A DNA stretch of 64,000 nucleotides from a bacterium (GTDB lineage Bacteria; 4484-113; JAFGCY01): contig JADZFO010000038.1 of NCBI GenBank assembly GCA_020849855.1, positions 124,001 to 188,000 on the forward strand, read 5' to 3'. The first letter of the stretch is position 1, and each line of letters starts with the position of its first letter. Below are positions 16,815 through 25,406 of this stretch, piece after piece. The notes below the pieces were generated by a model. The model ran no database searches. It was not told where the DNA came from and worked only from the letters and a program-made list of their open reading frames with translations. The position numbers and the translations under genes are program-made.

Positions 16815-19466
16815 TTATTGCGGCCTGAGCAGCACATTGTTCAATTCTTCGTCATAACCCGAGCTGAGGGGCAGGCCCGTGCCATCGATCAGACTCCAGA
16901 GCGAAAGCGGCTGCATGCACTCACTGACCCAGTCGTCACTCTCAGCCGGCTCCTCGACCAGGGCCGCGCAGTGGATGTTAACGCTGTTGTTGTAGTTATT
17001 GAGCCAAATGCTGTACTGCACAACCAGCTTGCCGCCTACCAATGCTGTGGCATTCAGGCCAACGTCACCGCCAAGTGGCTTTGCAATCGTATAGTCTGCC
17101 CAGTCGCTGCTGTCGTCTGGCTCGGACTGCGCGGATTCCCAGTGAAACAGGTCAGCGTTGCTCTCGGCAATGAAGTGTGGATGACCATTAATGACATGCA
17201 GGGTATCGGTCACCCATTTCTCGCCTTCGACGGCCTGGGCCACCAGATGCTCCAGCCAATCGTCGCCGCTGTCTGGGTTACTCTGGACCGCGCGGATGTA
17301 GTGAAGCTCTTGCCCGCCGCCTGCAATGAAGGCTGGCCGCCCGGAAATGTCAACTATCGTTGTGTAGTCATCAAAGTAGAACGCCGCCGGCAGGCTCAGG
17401 GCGGTACTAAACTGCCAGTCCGATTGATCCTGCGGCTGAGAGCTGAGCGCGGCGGCGTAGCTAAGCGCGCCGGAGCCTGTCTGGTTATGCTTGAACATGA
17501 GTGCAGGAGTGCCGTTGACTACTGATAGCCGCAGTCCGCTGTAACTCTCACCTGGGGGCAGCGACTGAACTTCATGGCTTGTCCAGTCCTGCGGGCTGTC
17601 AGGCTGGGCTGAGCCGGCCAGCAACAGGTTGATGGAGTCCTGGGTCTGCCAGGCGATCGCGGGCCTGCCCTCATGCTCGGCGAGATAAAGCCAAGAACTG
17701 CCCAGGGCCACATTGCCCGGATCGTGGGCCAGAGTGGTGATCCAGTCGTCCGGGCTGTCCGGCGTGGGCTCGACCGCCTGCACCAGGTAGATGGAATCGA
17801 AGGCTTCGCTCTTGCCCTCCATGGGGCCAACTGCCGCGAAAGCCGGGCGGCCGCCGACGGAGACCAGACGGGTGAAGGACAGATCATCGAGCATGTCAAT
17901 CATTGTCCAACGCGAGCGGTAACCAAGTTTCAGCGCGGTCGGCACGCTTTCATCAAGCCCTGCAGCCGACACTACATAGTAGTTGTGTGGCAGCAGATCC
18001 TGGGTTTGCAGGTCGGTGTAGTCGGCATCGCTGCTGACTCCAAGGAGAGTGTCATCGCTGCTATCACCACTGTCGATGTAGACTTTGTAGGCCACCGCGC
18101 CAGCTACAGGATTCCAGTTGAGCTCCACGCGGTCGGGGAGACCTTGTGAAACCTGCAGGCCGATTGGCGGGCTCAGCTCGCGGCGGCCGGTGTCCACCGG
18201 ACTCCAGTGCGGGCTCGTGTCAGCGCCAAGCACGGCCCTGACCCGATACTCATAGCGGGTACGGTGCAGACTTTCCTTGCCCGGTGGAGAATTGAAGAAG
18301 TGGCTGAATTTAGGCGAGGCATCGACGGTCTCGGCAAGCGGCACCCATAGCACCGGCTCACCACCATCGGCGTTTCGATACTCAATCTGATAGGCCTCGG
18401 CCTCTGGCACAGCGGTCCAGACCAGGTCAATTCGGTCACCCAGCGTCGCAGGTTGCCATGGGTCGCTGTTGTCGTACTCGTCATAGGTGGCCGCAAGGAA
18501 GTCGACATCCCCGAGTGTTCGCAGACCGGCGACGCCAAATCCTGCCTCGCCGGTCAGCCCAACCCGCTGCAGGCGTAGACGGTAATAGACATTAACACCA
18601 TAGGGCAGCAGGTTGGCCGCGCCGACTGCTTCCGAGTGCACATCGCTGTAGCTGTTCACGCCGGGCGGCAGGGTGGCCAGAGGCTCAAAGATGTAGGGCG
18701 GCTGCTGGGAGACGCTGCGCTCCAGTACGACGGCGTCGTACTGCAGGCCAGGATAACTGGCCGCCGGGTCATCCCAGCTCAGCTCAATGCGCCCGGGGTA
18801 GTCTCCGTAGCTCGCTGTCAGCCCCTGCGGGACCGGAAGCGCCGCATCCAGTTCCAGGCTGAGCCGCGAGACGCTGGCCTGCTGGGCGCCGTCGATCAGC
18901 ACAATGCAGAACAGCGAGCCGTCAGGGCTGAGGGGCTCAAGCCCGGCAGCCAGGCTGAGCGTGTTTTCCGGCAGAGGCAGCGCCAGCCGGTACCAGCGCC
19001 AGCTCTGGCTGGCATAATCGCTGACAGCCAGCCAGGCCCTTTGCGGAAGTGGCTGGGCCAGCTCCAGCTTCAGGCTGAAGGTGGCGTCCTGCGGGCTGAG
19101 ACCGCTGAACTCGAACAAGGCCCAGCCAGGCTGGCCAGGGCTGGAGCTGAGCAGGGCAGTCTTACTGAAGGGGTTCACCATGGTGCTGGGGGCGGCTACG
19201 CTGAACTGCGATCCCGGCAGCACTATGGACCCCATGGCAAGCGCGGTGTGGGGCAGGCCGGAGCCGCCAGCTGGCAGCGCCGGAAGGCCGGACTGCTGCG
19301 GCAGGGCTGGAAGCTCAAGCCGCGGCGCGGCAGGGTCGACAAGTGGGGCCGCGGAATCAGTCGATGTTGTGACCGGCGCAGTCAAGGCGCCCGCGCCGCA
19401 GGATGACAGCATTAACGCGCAGAAGAGCAAAGCCAGACGCTGTGCGCCGTATCCCCACCTGACCAT
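16815..19466 (-). CDS. Fibronectin-type/propeller lipoprotein
   Basis: An 883-residue lipoprotein with lipobox MLSSC. After a Pro/Ala-rich linker comes a beta module (~95-230) with QRAWLAVSDYASQSWRW and SPDGSLFCIVLI that recurs in three other lipoproteins here. Next are about three fibronectin type III-like domains (~235-515; for example GRIELSWDDPAASYPGLQYD and DRVELNWNPVAGAVAYKVY). The remaining ~360 residues hold propeller-like repeats (GRPAFAAVG, GRPAIAWQ, NGTPALMF, GRPAFIAGG), resembling the C-terminus of the 10595 lipoprotein. A GGACGGTAGGAA stretch precedes the ATG. It lies between two copies of the TPR gene start. Likely surface-exposed; no catalytic site seen. Confidence 0.86.
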   Translation of the reverse strand: MVRWGYGAQRLALLFCALMLSSCGAGALTAPVTTSTDSAAPLVDPAAPRLELPALPQQSGLPALPAGGSGLPHTALAMGSIVLPGSQFSVAAPSTMVNPFSKTALLSSSPGQPGWALFEFSGLSPQDATFSLKLELAQPLPQRAWLAVSDYASQSWRWYRLALPLPENTLSLAAGLEPLSPDGSLFCIVLIDGAQQASVSRLSLELDAALPVPQGLTASYGDYPGRIELSWDDPAASYPGLQYDAVVLERSVSQQPPYIFEPLATLPPGVNSYSDVHSEAVGAANLLPYGVNVYYRLRLQRVGLTGEAGFGVAGLRTLGDVDFLAATYDEYDNSDPWQPATLGDRIDLVWTAVPEAEAYQIEYRNADGGEPVLWVPLAETVDASPKFSHFFNSPPGKESLHRTRYEYRVRAVLGADTSPHWSPVDTGRRELSPPIGLQVSQGLPDRVELNWNPVAGAVAYKVYIDSGDSSDDTLLGVSSDADYTDLQTQDLLPHNYYVVSAAGLDESVPTALKLGYRSRWTMIDMLDDLSFTRLVSVGGRPAFAAVGPMEGKSEAFDSIYLVQAVEPTPDSPDDWITTLAHDPGNVALGSSWLYLAEHEGRPAIAWQTQDSINLLLAGSAQPDSPQDWTSHEVQSLPPGESYSGLRLSVVNGTPALMFKHNQTGSGALSYAAALSSQPQDQSDWQFSTALSLPAAFYFDDYTTIVDISGRPAFIAGGGQELHYIRAVQSNPDSGDDWLEHLVAQAVEGEKWVTDTLHVINGHPHFIAESNADLFHWESAQSEPDDSSDWADYTIAKPLGGDVGLNATALVGGKLVVQYSIWLNNYNNSVNIHCAALVEEPAESDDWVSECMQPLSLWSLIDGTGLPLSSGYDEELNNVLLRPQ

Positions 19467-19611
19467 TTCCTACCGTCCTGAATGCAGTTGCATCAAACAA
19501 GCTGCCCAAGCTTGCCCGCTCTCAGAACAGTTATACCCGCAAGCGCGTTCAGCGCGCCAGTCAGCGCCGGCGCGGCGGGGTTATGAGCTTCACTTGCACA
19601 TACAATGAAGC

Positions 19612-20238
19612 ATGGATACAGGCCCGGCGCAGGGGACACATGAACAGGCCGCGCAGCAGCTTGAGCAGCTGCTGGCCGACGAGCAGCAGCGGCGCAGCCA
19701 GGGCCTGCAGCTTGACCCCGACCAGGTCCTGCGGCGCGGCAACCTGCTGGCCTTCCTTGGCCGCTTCGAGGATGCCCTGATGGCCTACAGCGAGGCCGCC
19801 GCCCTGCGCACAGCGCTTGGCCTGGGGCCTGACCCCGACATTGAGATGAACCGCGGCAACTGCTATGACAGCATGGGCCGCAGCGCCGACGCCGCGGCCT
19901 GCTATACCCGCGCCGAGCAGCAGCAGGCCATCGGCCCGCCGGACTGGCGCCTGGCGGCCAACCGCGGCTCCAGCCACTACGGGGCGCGGCGCTTCATGGA
20001 GGCCCGGCGCGAGTTTGAGCTGGCCCAGAGCATCCGCGCGCAGCAGGGCCAGCAGCCCGATCCGGAGCTGTGCATCTTTCAGGCCATCGTGGACATGGAA
20101 CTGGGCGACAAGGCCGCCGCCTGCCGCCATGCCCGCCTGGCCCGCGACATCTACAGCGCCTCACAGCCCGCCGGCGAGCTGATCGAGGTGCCGCAGGTAC
20201 TGGTGGCCCTGCTGCAGGAATGCAGCGATAAGTTCTAA
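19612..20238 (+). CDS. Tetratricopeptide-repeat protein
   Basis: A 208-residue soluble protein of consecutive helical hairpins: QVLRRGNLLAFLGRFEDALM, EMNRGNCYDSMGRSADAAACY, RLAANRGSSHYGARRFMEAR and a further repeat around CIFQAIVDMELGDKAAACRHA. TPR arrays serve as protein-protein scaffolds; the partner is unknown. The ATG lies five bases after TACAAT (19601-19606), so it may be leaderless. Its first 20 codons and promoter are duplicated at 16704-16806 on the far side of the FN3 lipoprotein gene. Confidence 0.85.
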   Translation: MDTGPAQGTHEQAAQQLEQLLADEQQRRSQGLQLDPDQVLRRGNLLAFLGRFEDALMAYSEAAALRTALGLGPDPDIEMNRGNCYDSMGRSADAAACYTRAEQQQAIGPPDWRLAANRGSSHYGARRFMEARREFELAQSIRAQQGQQPDPELCIFQAIVDMELGDKAAACRHARLARDIYSASQPAGELIEVPQVLVALLQECSDKF

Positions 20239-20286
20239 GCCCGCAGCCCTGCGGCCGCAGCCAGACGCACTCTGCCCTGCCGGGAG

Positions 20287-22056
20287 CTAATGCGCCTGAA
20301 CATGCGCATGCTCTTCTTCCTGCGCGTGCTCGTCTTCGTGCCCATGCTCTTCTTCATGCCCATGCTCGTCTTCATGCTCGTGCCCATGCCCATGAGCGTG
20401 ATCATGCTCGTGCTCTTCCTCGCTGTGGCCCGGCACCTCAAAGCTGGCGTCACCGGCGGGATGGTGGTGGCCGCCGATGCTCCAGTCGATGCCCAGCCAG
20501 AGGCTGCCAACCCTGCGGCCCAGGTGCTGGGCGTCGTCGTGGTTGTACTGCAGGCGCACCCGCGTCGCCTCGCTGGGGTACCAGGCCAGCAGCGGGCTGA
20601 TGCGGCTGCGCTCGTCGCGCAGGGGGTCGTGCTCGCTGCCGCCCACGCTTTCGCCGCTGCTGCCGGCAAACTCATAGCGCAGGCCGGCGGCCCACTGCGG
20701 GCGGAAGCCGTAGAGCAGCTGGCTGTAGGCCGCGCTGTCACGCAGGCTCAGAGCCGGCAGGTCTATCGGGTTTGCCAGGTCGCTGTCATCCTGCAGGGCC
20801 GCAGCATCATAGCTGCGCAGGGCGTACTCGCTTTCCCAGAGCACAAAGGGCCATTCGCCCGGACAGGGCTGGTAGAGATAGCTCAGGTCCGCGCCATAGA
20901 TGCTGGTTCGGCTGCCGGCACCGCTGCCATTGGGCCCCCACATGCCAGACAGGCCCAGGCGCCAGCGCGAGCTCTCCGACTGCCAGGTGTTCTCCCAGCG
21001 CAGTGTGGCGAGCAGGGCGGCTGAATCGTCCAGCTGCGGGCGCAGGCCCGGGCCGAGGCTTTCATAGCGCTCTTCCAGCAGCAGCAGCAGCGGGTCTTCC
21101 TCCTCTTCCTCCCCGCCGTGCTCCTCTTCCTCGCCATGGCTGTGGCCGGCGCCGCGGAAGCTGACCATGCTCTCGTCGGCGGCATTCTGCACACCGATGA
21201 CCAGGCGGCTTTGCCAGTCTTCGTCCTCGTCCCAGTCCTCGCCGCTGTTCTTGTTCCAGGCCAGGGCCACACCACCGGCGCGGCCGCCTTCGGAGCCGAA
21301 GAAGCGGCTGACCAGCAGCTGCTGGTCCATCCAGCTCCAGCTGTGCGGGTGGCGCGCATTGTGCAGGCCGAAATCTGTATAGAACTGGCCGGCCTTCAGC
21401 TCGAAGCCGCGCCCGAGCTGGCTGAGCAGGTAGGCCTCCTCCAGCTCGGCGCCTTCCTCCCCAAAGCTGATGTTCAGCTGGCCGCGGGCGCGCGCTGTGA
21501 CCCAGCCGCCGAGGCTGAGCTCGGCAATCGGCGTGCTGAAACCCTGGGCGCGCGGGTCATGGTGGCCGGCCTGCAGAGCTTCCAGCTCGGCGTCCTCCGC
21601 ATCGCTGAAGCCCAGGTAGGACATCACGTTCAGGCCCAGCTCCAGCGGCAGGTCGTGGAAGTGCTCATGCCATGTGGCCGGCGGCTCGCAGTGCGTGGCC
21701 TCTGCCTGCTGCGGTGCCAGGGCGACCTCGACGCTGTCGCCGGCATGCGCCTCATGCGCCGCATGCCCTTCATGCCCGGCACCTTCAGCATGCTCATGCT
21801 CAGCATGTCCTGCTTGCTCTGCATGCCCGGCATTCTCGGCATGGGCCTGACCCGCTTCATGCTGGTGCCCGGCCTCATGCTCATCCTCAGCCGCAGCCGC
21901 GGTGAAGAGAGCGCTGCCCGGTACCACGCCCAGGGTCAGAACTAGGATCAGGCCCAGGAGCAGGCACAGCAGTCCATAGGCCCTGCTTGCCTTGACAAGG
22001 CCCGGAAAACTACGCGGCTGGCAGCGCGGGCGAAAGGTGATGCACGGATTGCTCAT
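20287..22056 (-). CDS. Histidine-rich outer-membrane barrel, probable metal-regulated
   Basis: 589 residues. A hydrophobic segment near residues 28-50 acts as signal peptide, followed by a long His/Glu/Ala-rich stretch. The middle resembles barrel proteins often annotated as zinc-regulated outer-membrane receptors: ARGQLNISFGEEGAELEEAY, FELKAGQFYTDFGLHNARH and SWMDQQLLVSRFFGSEGG. There is an acidic His-containing loop (~320-345) and a second His/Glu-rich tail of ~50 residues at the C-terminus, unusual because barrels normally end in an aromatic residue. A Fur-type palindrome covers its start codon and -10 box, and a Fur-family regulator lies divergently. Metal import or metal buffering is inferred; no TonB box or plug domain was seen. 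Confidence 0.8.
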   Translation of the reverse strand: MSNPCITFRPRCQPRSFPGLVKASRAYGLLCLLLGLILVLTLGVVPGSALFTAAAAEDEHEAGHQHEAGQAHAENAGHAEQAGHAEHEHAEGAGHEGHAAHEAHAGDSVEVALAPQQAEATHCEPPATWHEHFHDLPLELGLNVMSYLGFSDAEDAELEALQAGHHDPRAQGFSTPIAELSLGGWVTARARGQLNISFGEEGAELEEAYLLSQLGRGFELKAGQFYTDFGLHNARHPHSWSWMDQQLLVSRFFGSEGGRAGGVALAWNKNSGEDWDEDEDWQSRLVIGVQNAADESMVSFRGAGHSHGEEEEHGGEEEEEDPLLLLLEERYESLGPGLRPQLDDSAALLATLRWENTWQSESSRWRLGLSGMWGPNGSGAGSRTSIYGADLSYLYQPCPGEWPFVLWESEYALRSYDAAALQDDSDLANPIDLPALSLRDSAAYSQLLYGFRPQWAAGLRYEFAGSSGESVGGSEHDPLRDERSRISPLLAWYPSEATRVRLQYNHDDAQHLGRRVGSLWLGIDWSIGGHHHPAGDASFEVPGHSEEEHEHDHAHGHGHEHEDEHGHEEEHGHEDEHAQEEEHAHVQAH

Positions 22057-22085
22057 GATAATGATAATAGCTTCTCATTATCATG
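22054..22085. promoter_or_regulatory. Fur/Zur-type operator over the barrel promoter
   Basis: Perfect 11-base arms CATGATAATGA and TCATTATCATG separated by 10 bases, containing GATAATGATAAT and CATTATC as in a Fur box. It covers the ATG and the TATTAT -10 box of the barrel gene, so binding would block transcription. Whether the effector metal is iron, zinc or another cannot be told from the sequence. Confidence 0.85.
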
Positions 22086-22093
22086 ATCGTCAA
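22064..22093 (-). promoter_or_regulatory. Promoter of the His-rich barrel gene
   Basis: Minus strand: TTGACG (22088-22093), an 18-base spacer, TATTAT (22064-22069), then 7 bases to the ATG at 22056. Both boxes are good, and the short gap indicates a leaderless transcript. Confidence 0.75.
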
Positions 22094-22189
22094 GCGATCT
22101 TAAGCGTGCAGACATATCAAACTGTTTGAGACAAAGGAACCTGCCGGCAGCGTCTTCAGGGCGTCTCACGGGCAGCACTGACACGGAAC

Positions 22190-22226
22190 GGATCCTGCAG
22201 GGCCGCTGCCCTGCGGGTCCTTTTTT
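22190..22226 (+). terminator. Orphan Rho-independent terminator upstream of fur-family gene
   Basis: A 13-pair stem with one bulged T (GGATCCTGCAGGGC against GCCCTGCGGGTCC), a 3-4 base loop and six Ts. It terminates plus-strand transcription, yet no plus-strand gene lies between the barrel start (22056) and here. Confidence 0.8.
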
Positions 22227-22328
22227 GAATTCATCCAGCACAGTAGAGACTGCAATCATGCTGGCGGCCCTGACCTGCTGGCTTAGTAAGCGGCTCTGCT
22301 GTCTGCAAGCCGCGCGGCGCAGCCCCGG

Positions 22329-22334
22329 TATAAT
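22329..22334 (+). promoter_or_regulatory. Leaderless -10 box of the Fur-family gene
   Basis: Perfect TATAAT with six bases to the GTG at 22341, so the transcript should begin at the start codon. Confidence 0.7.
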
Positions 22335-22340
22335 CGGCCT

Positions 22341-22721
22341 GTGATGCAGCGCAACACCCGCCAGCGCGAGGTGATCCGCCGCGCCTTCGAGCGCGCGGCG
22401 CGGCCCCTGTCGCCGCAGCAGCTTCTGGCCCTGGCGCAGCAGGAGATGCCCAGCCTGGGCCTGGCGACGGTCTACCGCAGCCTCAAGGCCCTGAGCGAGG
22501 AAGGCTGGCTCACCACCGTGGAGCTGCCCGGCTCGATCCAGCACTATGAGATCGCCGGCCAGGCGCACCACCACCACTTCCACTGCCGGGCCTGCGACGG
22601 CGTGTTCGAGGTCCATGGCTGCCCGCCGCGGATCGACCAGCTCACCCCGCGGGGCTTCAAGCTGGAACAGCATGAGATCGTGCTCTACGGCCTCTGCGCC
22701 GACTGCAGCCGGGCCGCCTGA
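22341..22721 (+). CDS. Fur-family metal-responsive repressor
   Basis: 126 residues with the winged-helix DNA-binding domain (TRQREVIRRAFERAARPLSP; LGLATVYRSLKALSEEGWL) and the metal-binding domain: the HHHHFHCRAC cluster and the paired CxxC sites (CRAC and CADC) for structural zinc. Members include Fur, Zur and PerR; the subtype cannot be decided here. The divergent His-rich barrel gene with a Fur-type box is its obvious target. The GTG at 22341 is six bases after TATAAT; an ATG follows immediately as an alternative start. Confidence 0.92.
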   Translation: MMQRNTRQREVIRRAFERAARPLSPQQLLALAQQEMPSLGLATVYRSLKALSEEGWLTTVELPGSIQHYEIAGQAHHHHFHCRACDGVFEVHGCPPRIDQLTPRGFKLEQHEIVLYGLCADCSRAA

Positions 22722-22830
22722 GCACTGCTGCAGCCACCATCGGCGGGCTTAACCTGAATTTCCCAACTCCATGCGCTGTGCGCCTGTGTGCCCGACGGGC
22801 TGTGGTGTTACACTTGGCCCGGGAGGAACT

Positions 22831-23304
22831 ATGGCAATCTTCCGCGGCATCCTGGGCATCCTGGTCGGCGTGGGTCTGGCTTATCTGGCCGGCATTCTGC
22901 TGGACTATTTCAACCTCTACAAAGGGGCGGATTACACCCGGGTCTATCCCTTCCTGACCTCCCTGGGCGGCGCGGTGGCGGCCTTTGTCGCCATGCTGAT
23001 CCGCGGCACCGGCGGCAGCGCGCGGGTCGTGGTGGAGCGCGCCTCGAAGGTGCAGGCCAAGGATGACGCCATGAGCCGTCTGGCCCAGACCATGAGCACG
23101 CCAGCGGCCGGCGGCGGCAAGGCCACGCCGGGCGAAGGGCCCGGGCGCGTGACCACCCTGGGCGGCGCCTTCGGCTCCGGCAGCCCGGGCGATGGCCGCG
23201 TGAGCGTGGGCGAGAGCCGCGATGTGCCGGGGATGCCCAGCTTTGACGTGAAGCCCGCCAAGCCCGCCGAGGGTGGCGGCTCGCGGCCGAAGGTGCAGCA
23301 GTGA
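22831..23304 (+). CDS. Small two-helix membrane protein
   Basis: About 157 residues starting MAIFRGILGIL; the ATG at 22831 is chosen because it follows GGGAGG and begins the first hydrophobic helix (~4-27). A second helix is at ~40-60 (PFLTSLGGAVAAFVAMLI). The rest is a Gly/Pro/Ser/Lys-rich cytoplasmic or periplasmic tail without recognised domain. Its TGA overlaps the ATG of the macro-domain gene (TGATG), so the two are co-translated. No family recognised. Confidence 0.75.
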   Translation: MAIFRGILGILVGVGLAYLAGILLDYFNLYKGADYTRVYPFLTSLGGAVAAFVAMLIRGTGGSARVVVERASKVQAKDDAMSRLAQTMSTPAAGGGKATPGEGPGRVTTLGGAFGSGSPGDGRVSVGESRDVPGMPSFDVKPAKPAEGGGSRPKVQQ

Positions 23305-23879
23305 TGCAGGATGAAACGCAGCAGAAGGCGGCGCAGAGCGCAGAGCCCGGCGCGCCGGCCAGCCCCTGGTTTGACCGCCTGAAGCTGGTACAGGGCGATA
23401 TCGCCCAGGCCAATACCGAGGCCATCGTCAACGCCGCGAACCACGAGCTGTGGATGGGCAGCGGGGTCGCCGGGGCGCTGAAGAAGGCCGGCGGCGCCAG
23501 CATAGAAGAAGAAGCCCTGCGCCAGGCGCCGATAGACGTGGGCGGCGCGATCATTACCGGCGCCGGCAGGCTGCAGGCCCTGCACGTGATCCACGCCGCG
23601 GCCCAGGCCGCCGGCCGGCCGACCACCCCCGAGGCGGTCTATGAGGCCACCCGCGCGGCCCTGCGCCTGGCCGCGGAGAACCGCATCGAGTCCATCGCCT
23701 TCCCGGCCCTGGGCACCGGGGCAGCCGGCCTGGGCTTTGGCGACTGCGCCAACAGCATGTTCCTGGCCTTCCGCGAGCACTGCCAGCACCACGCCCTGCC
23801 CGAGCGCATTGAGCTGTGGCTCTGGGGCGACAACGCTCTGGCGGTCTTTGACGAGGCGCTGCAGAGCTTCATGAGCTGA
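23304..23879 (+). CDS. Macro-domain ADP-ribose-binding protein
   Basis: A 191-residue macro-domain protein. The domain begins at KLVQGDIAQANTEAIVNAAN, with the substrate-contacting NAAN, continues with GSGVAGALKKAGG and ITGAGRLQALHVIHAA, and has the second binding loop FPALGTGAAGLGF. Such proteins bind or hydrolyse ADP-ribose groups on proteins, nucleic acids or O-acetyl-ADP-ribose; activity varies and cannot be told here. It is coupled to the upstream membrane protein by a one-base overlap; a GTG codon immediately before the ATG is an alternative start. Confidence 0.92.
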   Translation: MQDETQQKAAQSAEPGAPASPWFDRLKLVQGDIAQANTEAIVNAANHELWMGSGVAGALKKAGGASIEEEALRQAPIDVGGAIITGAGRLQALHVIHAAAQAAGRPTTPEAVYEATRAALRLAAENRIESIAFPALGTGAAGLGFGDCANSMFLAFREHCQHHALPERIELWLWGDNALAVFDEALQSFMS

Positions 23880-23973
23880 CAGGCGCGCCAAAGCACCTGT
23901 CATGCGTGTAGTTTTCCCCGCTTAGCCGCCGCCCGGCGGAAATTTTCCAGGCTTTTCGTTACCGCTGCACTGG

Positions 23974-23979
23974 TAAACT
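23974..23979 (+). promoter_or_regulatory. Leaderless -10 box of ECF sigma gene
   Basis: TAAACT with six bases to the ATG at 23986. Confidence 0.6.
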
Positions 23980-23985
23980 GTCTGC

Positions 23986-24642
23986 ATGGGCGTGGGTTCA
24001 TCCAGCCAGTACCGCCACGAGGGCCGCGAGGAGCAGGCAATGCCTGCTGGCGCGCCTCTGGATGCGCGGGCTGAGGATGGGCGGCGGCAGCAGTTCCTTG
24101 ACCTGCTGATGCCGTTTTATCCACAGGCGCTGGCCTACGCCCAGTCCATTACGGGCAGCCTGATGGACGGCGAAGACCTGGTCAGCGACGCAGTGCTGCG
24201 GGCCTATGAAGGGCTTGACACCCTCAAGGACCGCGGAAAGTTCAAGGAATGGTTCTTTTCGATCCTCCTGAACCGTTTCCGAAACCTGCGCAGCAGATCC
24301 CTGCTGCGGCCACTGACGCTGGTAGCCGATTTTGCCGGACCATCAGTTCTAAGGGAAGCCACGACCCGTGTAAGCGGTGATCCTGCAGAACTCGGCTACC
24401 AGCTCACCCTGGTCAAGGAACTCCTGGCCAGGCTCCAGCCTCGGGAACGCGACATCCTGCTTCTGCTCGGCCCCGCCGGCTTTTCCGTTGACGAAGTTGC
24501 TTCCATCCAGCGCGTCTCCAAGCGCGCAGTGATCCAGTGCGCCTACCGCGCCCGCCGCAAGCTGGCCCGCGCGCTGCCTGCCGACGCCCTGCCCTTTGCC
24601 TTTGGCGCTGAGGCCGCGGAGATTGAAGGAGGGCAGCAGTAA
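23986..24642 (+). CDS. ECF-type sigma factor
   Basis: 218 residues. Region 2 covers LLMPFYPQALAYAQSITGSL, GEDLVSDAVLRAYEGLDTLK and FKEWFFSILLNRFRNLRSRS; region 4 covers LLARLQPRERDILLLLGPAG and VDEVASIQRVSKRAVIQCAY. The N-terminal ~30 residues are poorly conserved, so the true start could be the ATG near 24040, but the -10 box six bases before 23986 supports the longer form. Its TAA overlaps the ATG of the following membrane protein, the likely anti-sigma partner. It is clearly different from the sigma factor at 927-1532. Confidence 0.88.
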   Translation: MGVGSSSQYRHEGREEQAMPAGAPLDARAEDGRRQQFLDLLMPFYPQALAYAQSITGSLMDGEDLVSDAVLRAYEGLDTLKDRGKFKEWFFSILLNRFRNLRSRSLLRPLTLVADFAGPSVLREATTRVSGDPAELGYQLTLVKELLARLQPRERDILLLLGPAGFSVDEVASIQRVSKRAVIQCAYRARRKLARALPADALPFAFGAEAAEIEGGQQ

Positions 24643-25358
24643 TGCCTGAGAACTTCAATCCGCGTCCTGATTCCTCTGCTGAGAAGCTGATCCATGAGGT
24701 CTTCGGCACCCTGGAGCGCGAGGCCGACCCCACCATTGCCCGCCAGCGCCTGGCCAACCAGCTGCGCCGCGGCCGCGAGGACAACAGCGCGGCGGCGGTG
24801 GCCGCCCGGCCGCTGATGCGCCCCGTGTTCAAGGTGGCGGCCTTCCTCTGCGGCCTGATCCTGATGGCCTCCTTCGCCGGCAATATCCAGATCCCGGGCT
24901 GGGATGACGGCCAGCAGGTCACCCTGCTGCTGCCCCAGAGCTTCGAGGCCGACGACTACAACCACTGGGTGGCGCTGTTCGCCAACCGCGCCGACAACCT
25001 GGCGGCGGACGGCGGGCACAGCCTGGTGGTGGACTACTACGAGGACGAGGGCCGCTGCTACCTCAAGCTCAACATCCTGGGCGTGAGCTACAGCGAGGCC
25101 AACGAATGGGTCCGCGGCGTGATGGCCACCATCCCCGACCTGGACCACACGCCCTACAGCATCCAGCAGCCCCTGGTGCCCTACTCCGTCACGGTGCGCG
25201 ACATGCTGGCCTTCCAGCTTGGCAATACCGACGGCGTGGAGCGCAGTGTGATGCGCGCCTGGTATGCCGAGGGCCAGCGCCCCAGCCGCAACTGCTACAT
25301 GTTCCTGGTGGCGCGTCCCAAGGACGCCCCGCGCCCGATCTTCGGCGAGAGCTTCTAG
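24642..25358 (+). CDS. Single-pass membrane partner of the ECF sigma factor
   Basis: 238 residues: a cytoplasmic N-terminal region of about 60 residues, one transmembrane helix (~64-84, VFKVAAFLCGLILMASFAG), and an extracytoplasmic domain of about 150 residues with mixed alpha/beta character. The layout and one-base coupling to the sigma gene are those of a transmembrane anti-sigma factor, but no zinc-type anti-sigma motif is seen. The outer domain may sense an envelope signal. Function inferred from context. Confidence 0.78.
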   Translation: MPENFNPRPDSSAEKLIHEVFGTLEREADPTIARQRLANQLRRGREDNSAAAVAARPLMRPVFKVAAFLCGLILMASFAGNIQIPGWDDGQQVTLLLPQSFEADDYNHWVALFANRADNLAADGGHSLVVDYYEDEGRCYLKLNILGVSYSEANEWVRGVMATIPDLDHTPYSIQQPLVPYSVTVRDMLAFQLGNTDGVERSVMRAWYAEGQRPSRNCYMFLVARPKDAPRPIFGESF

Positions 25359-25406
25359 GCTGTCGCTTTCCGAACCACAGGCCAAACCTATAATGCAGGC
25401 GGACGG

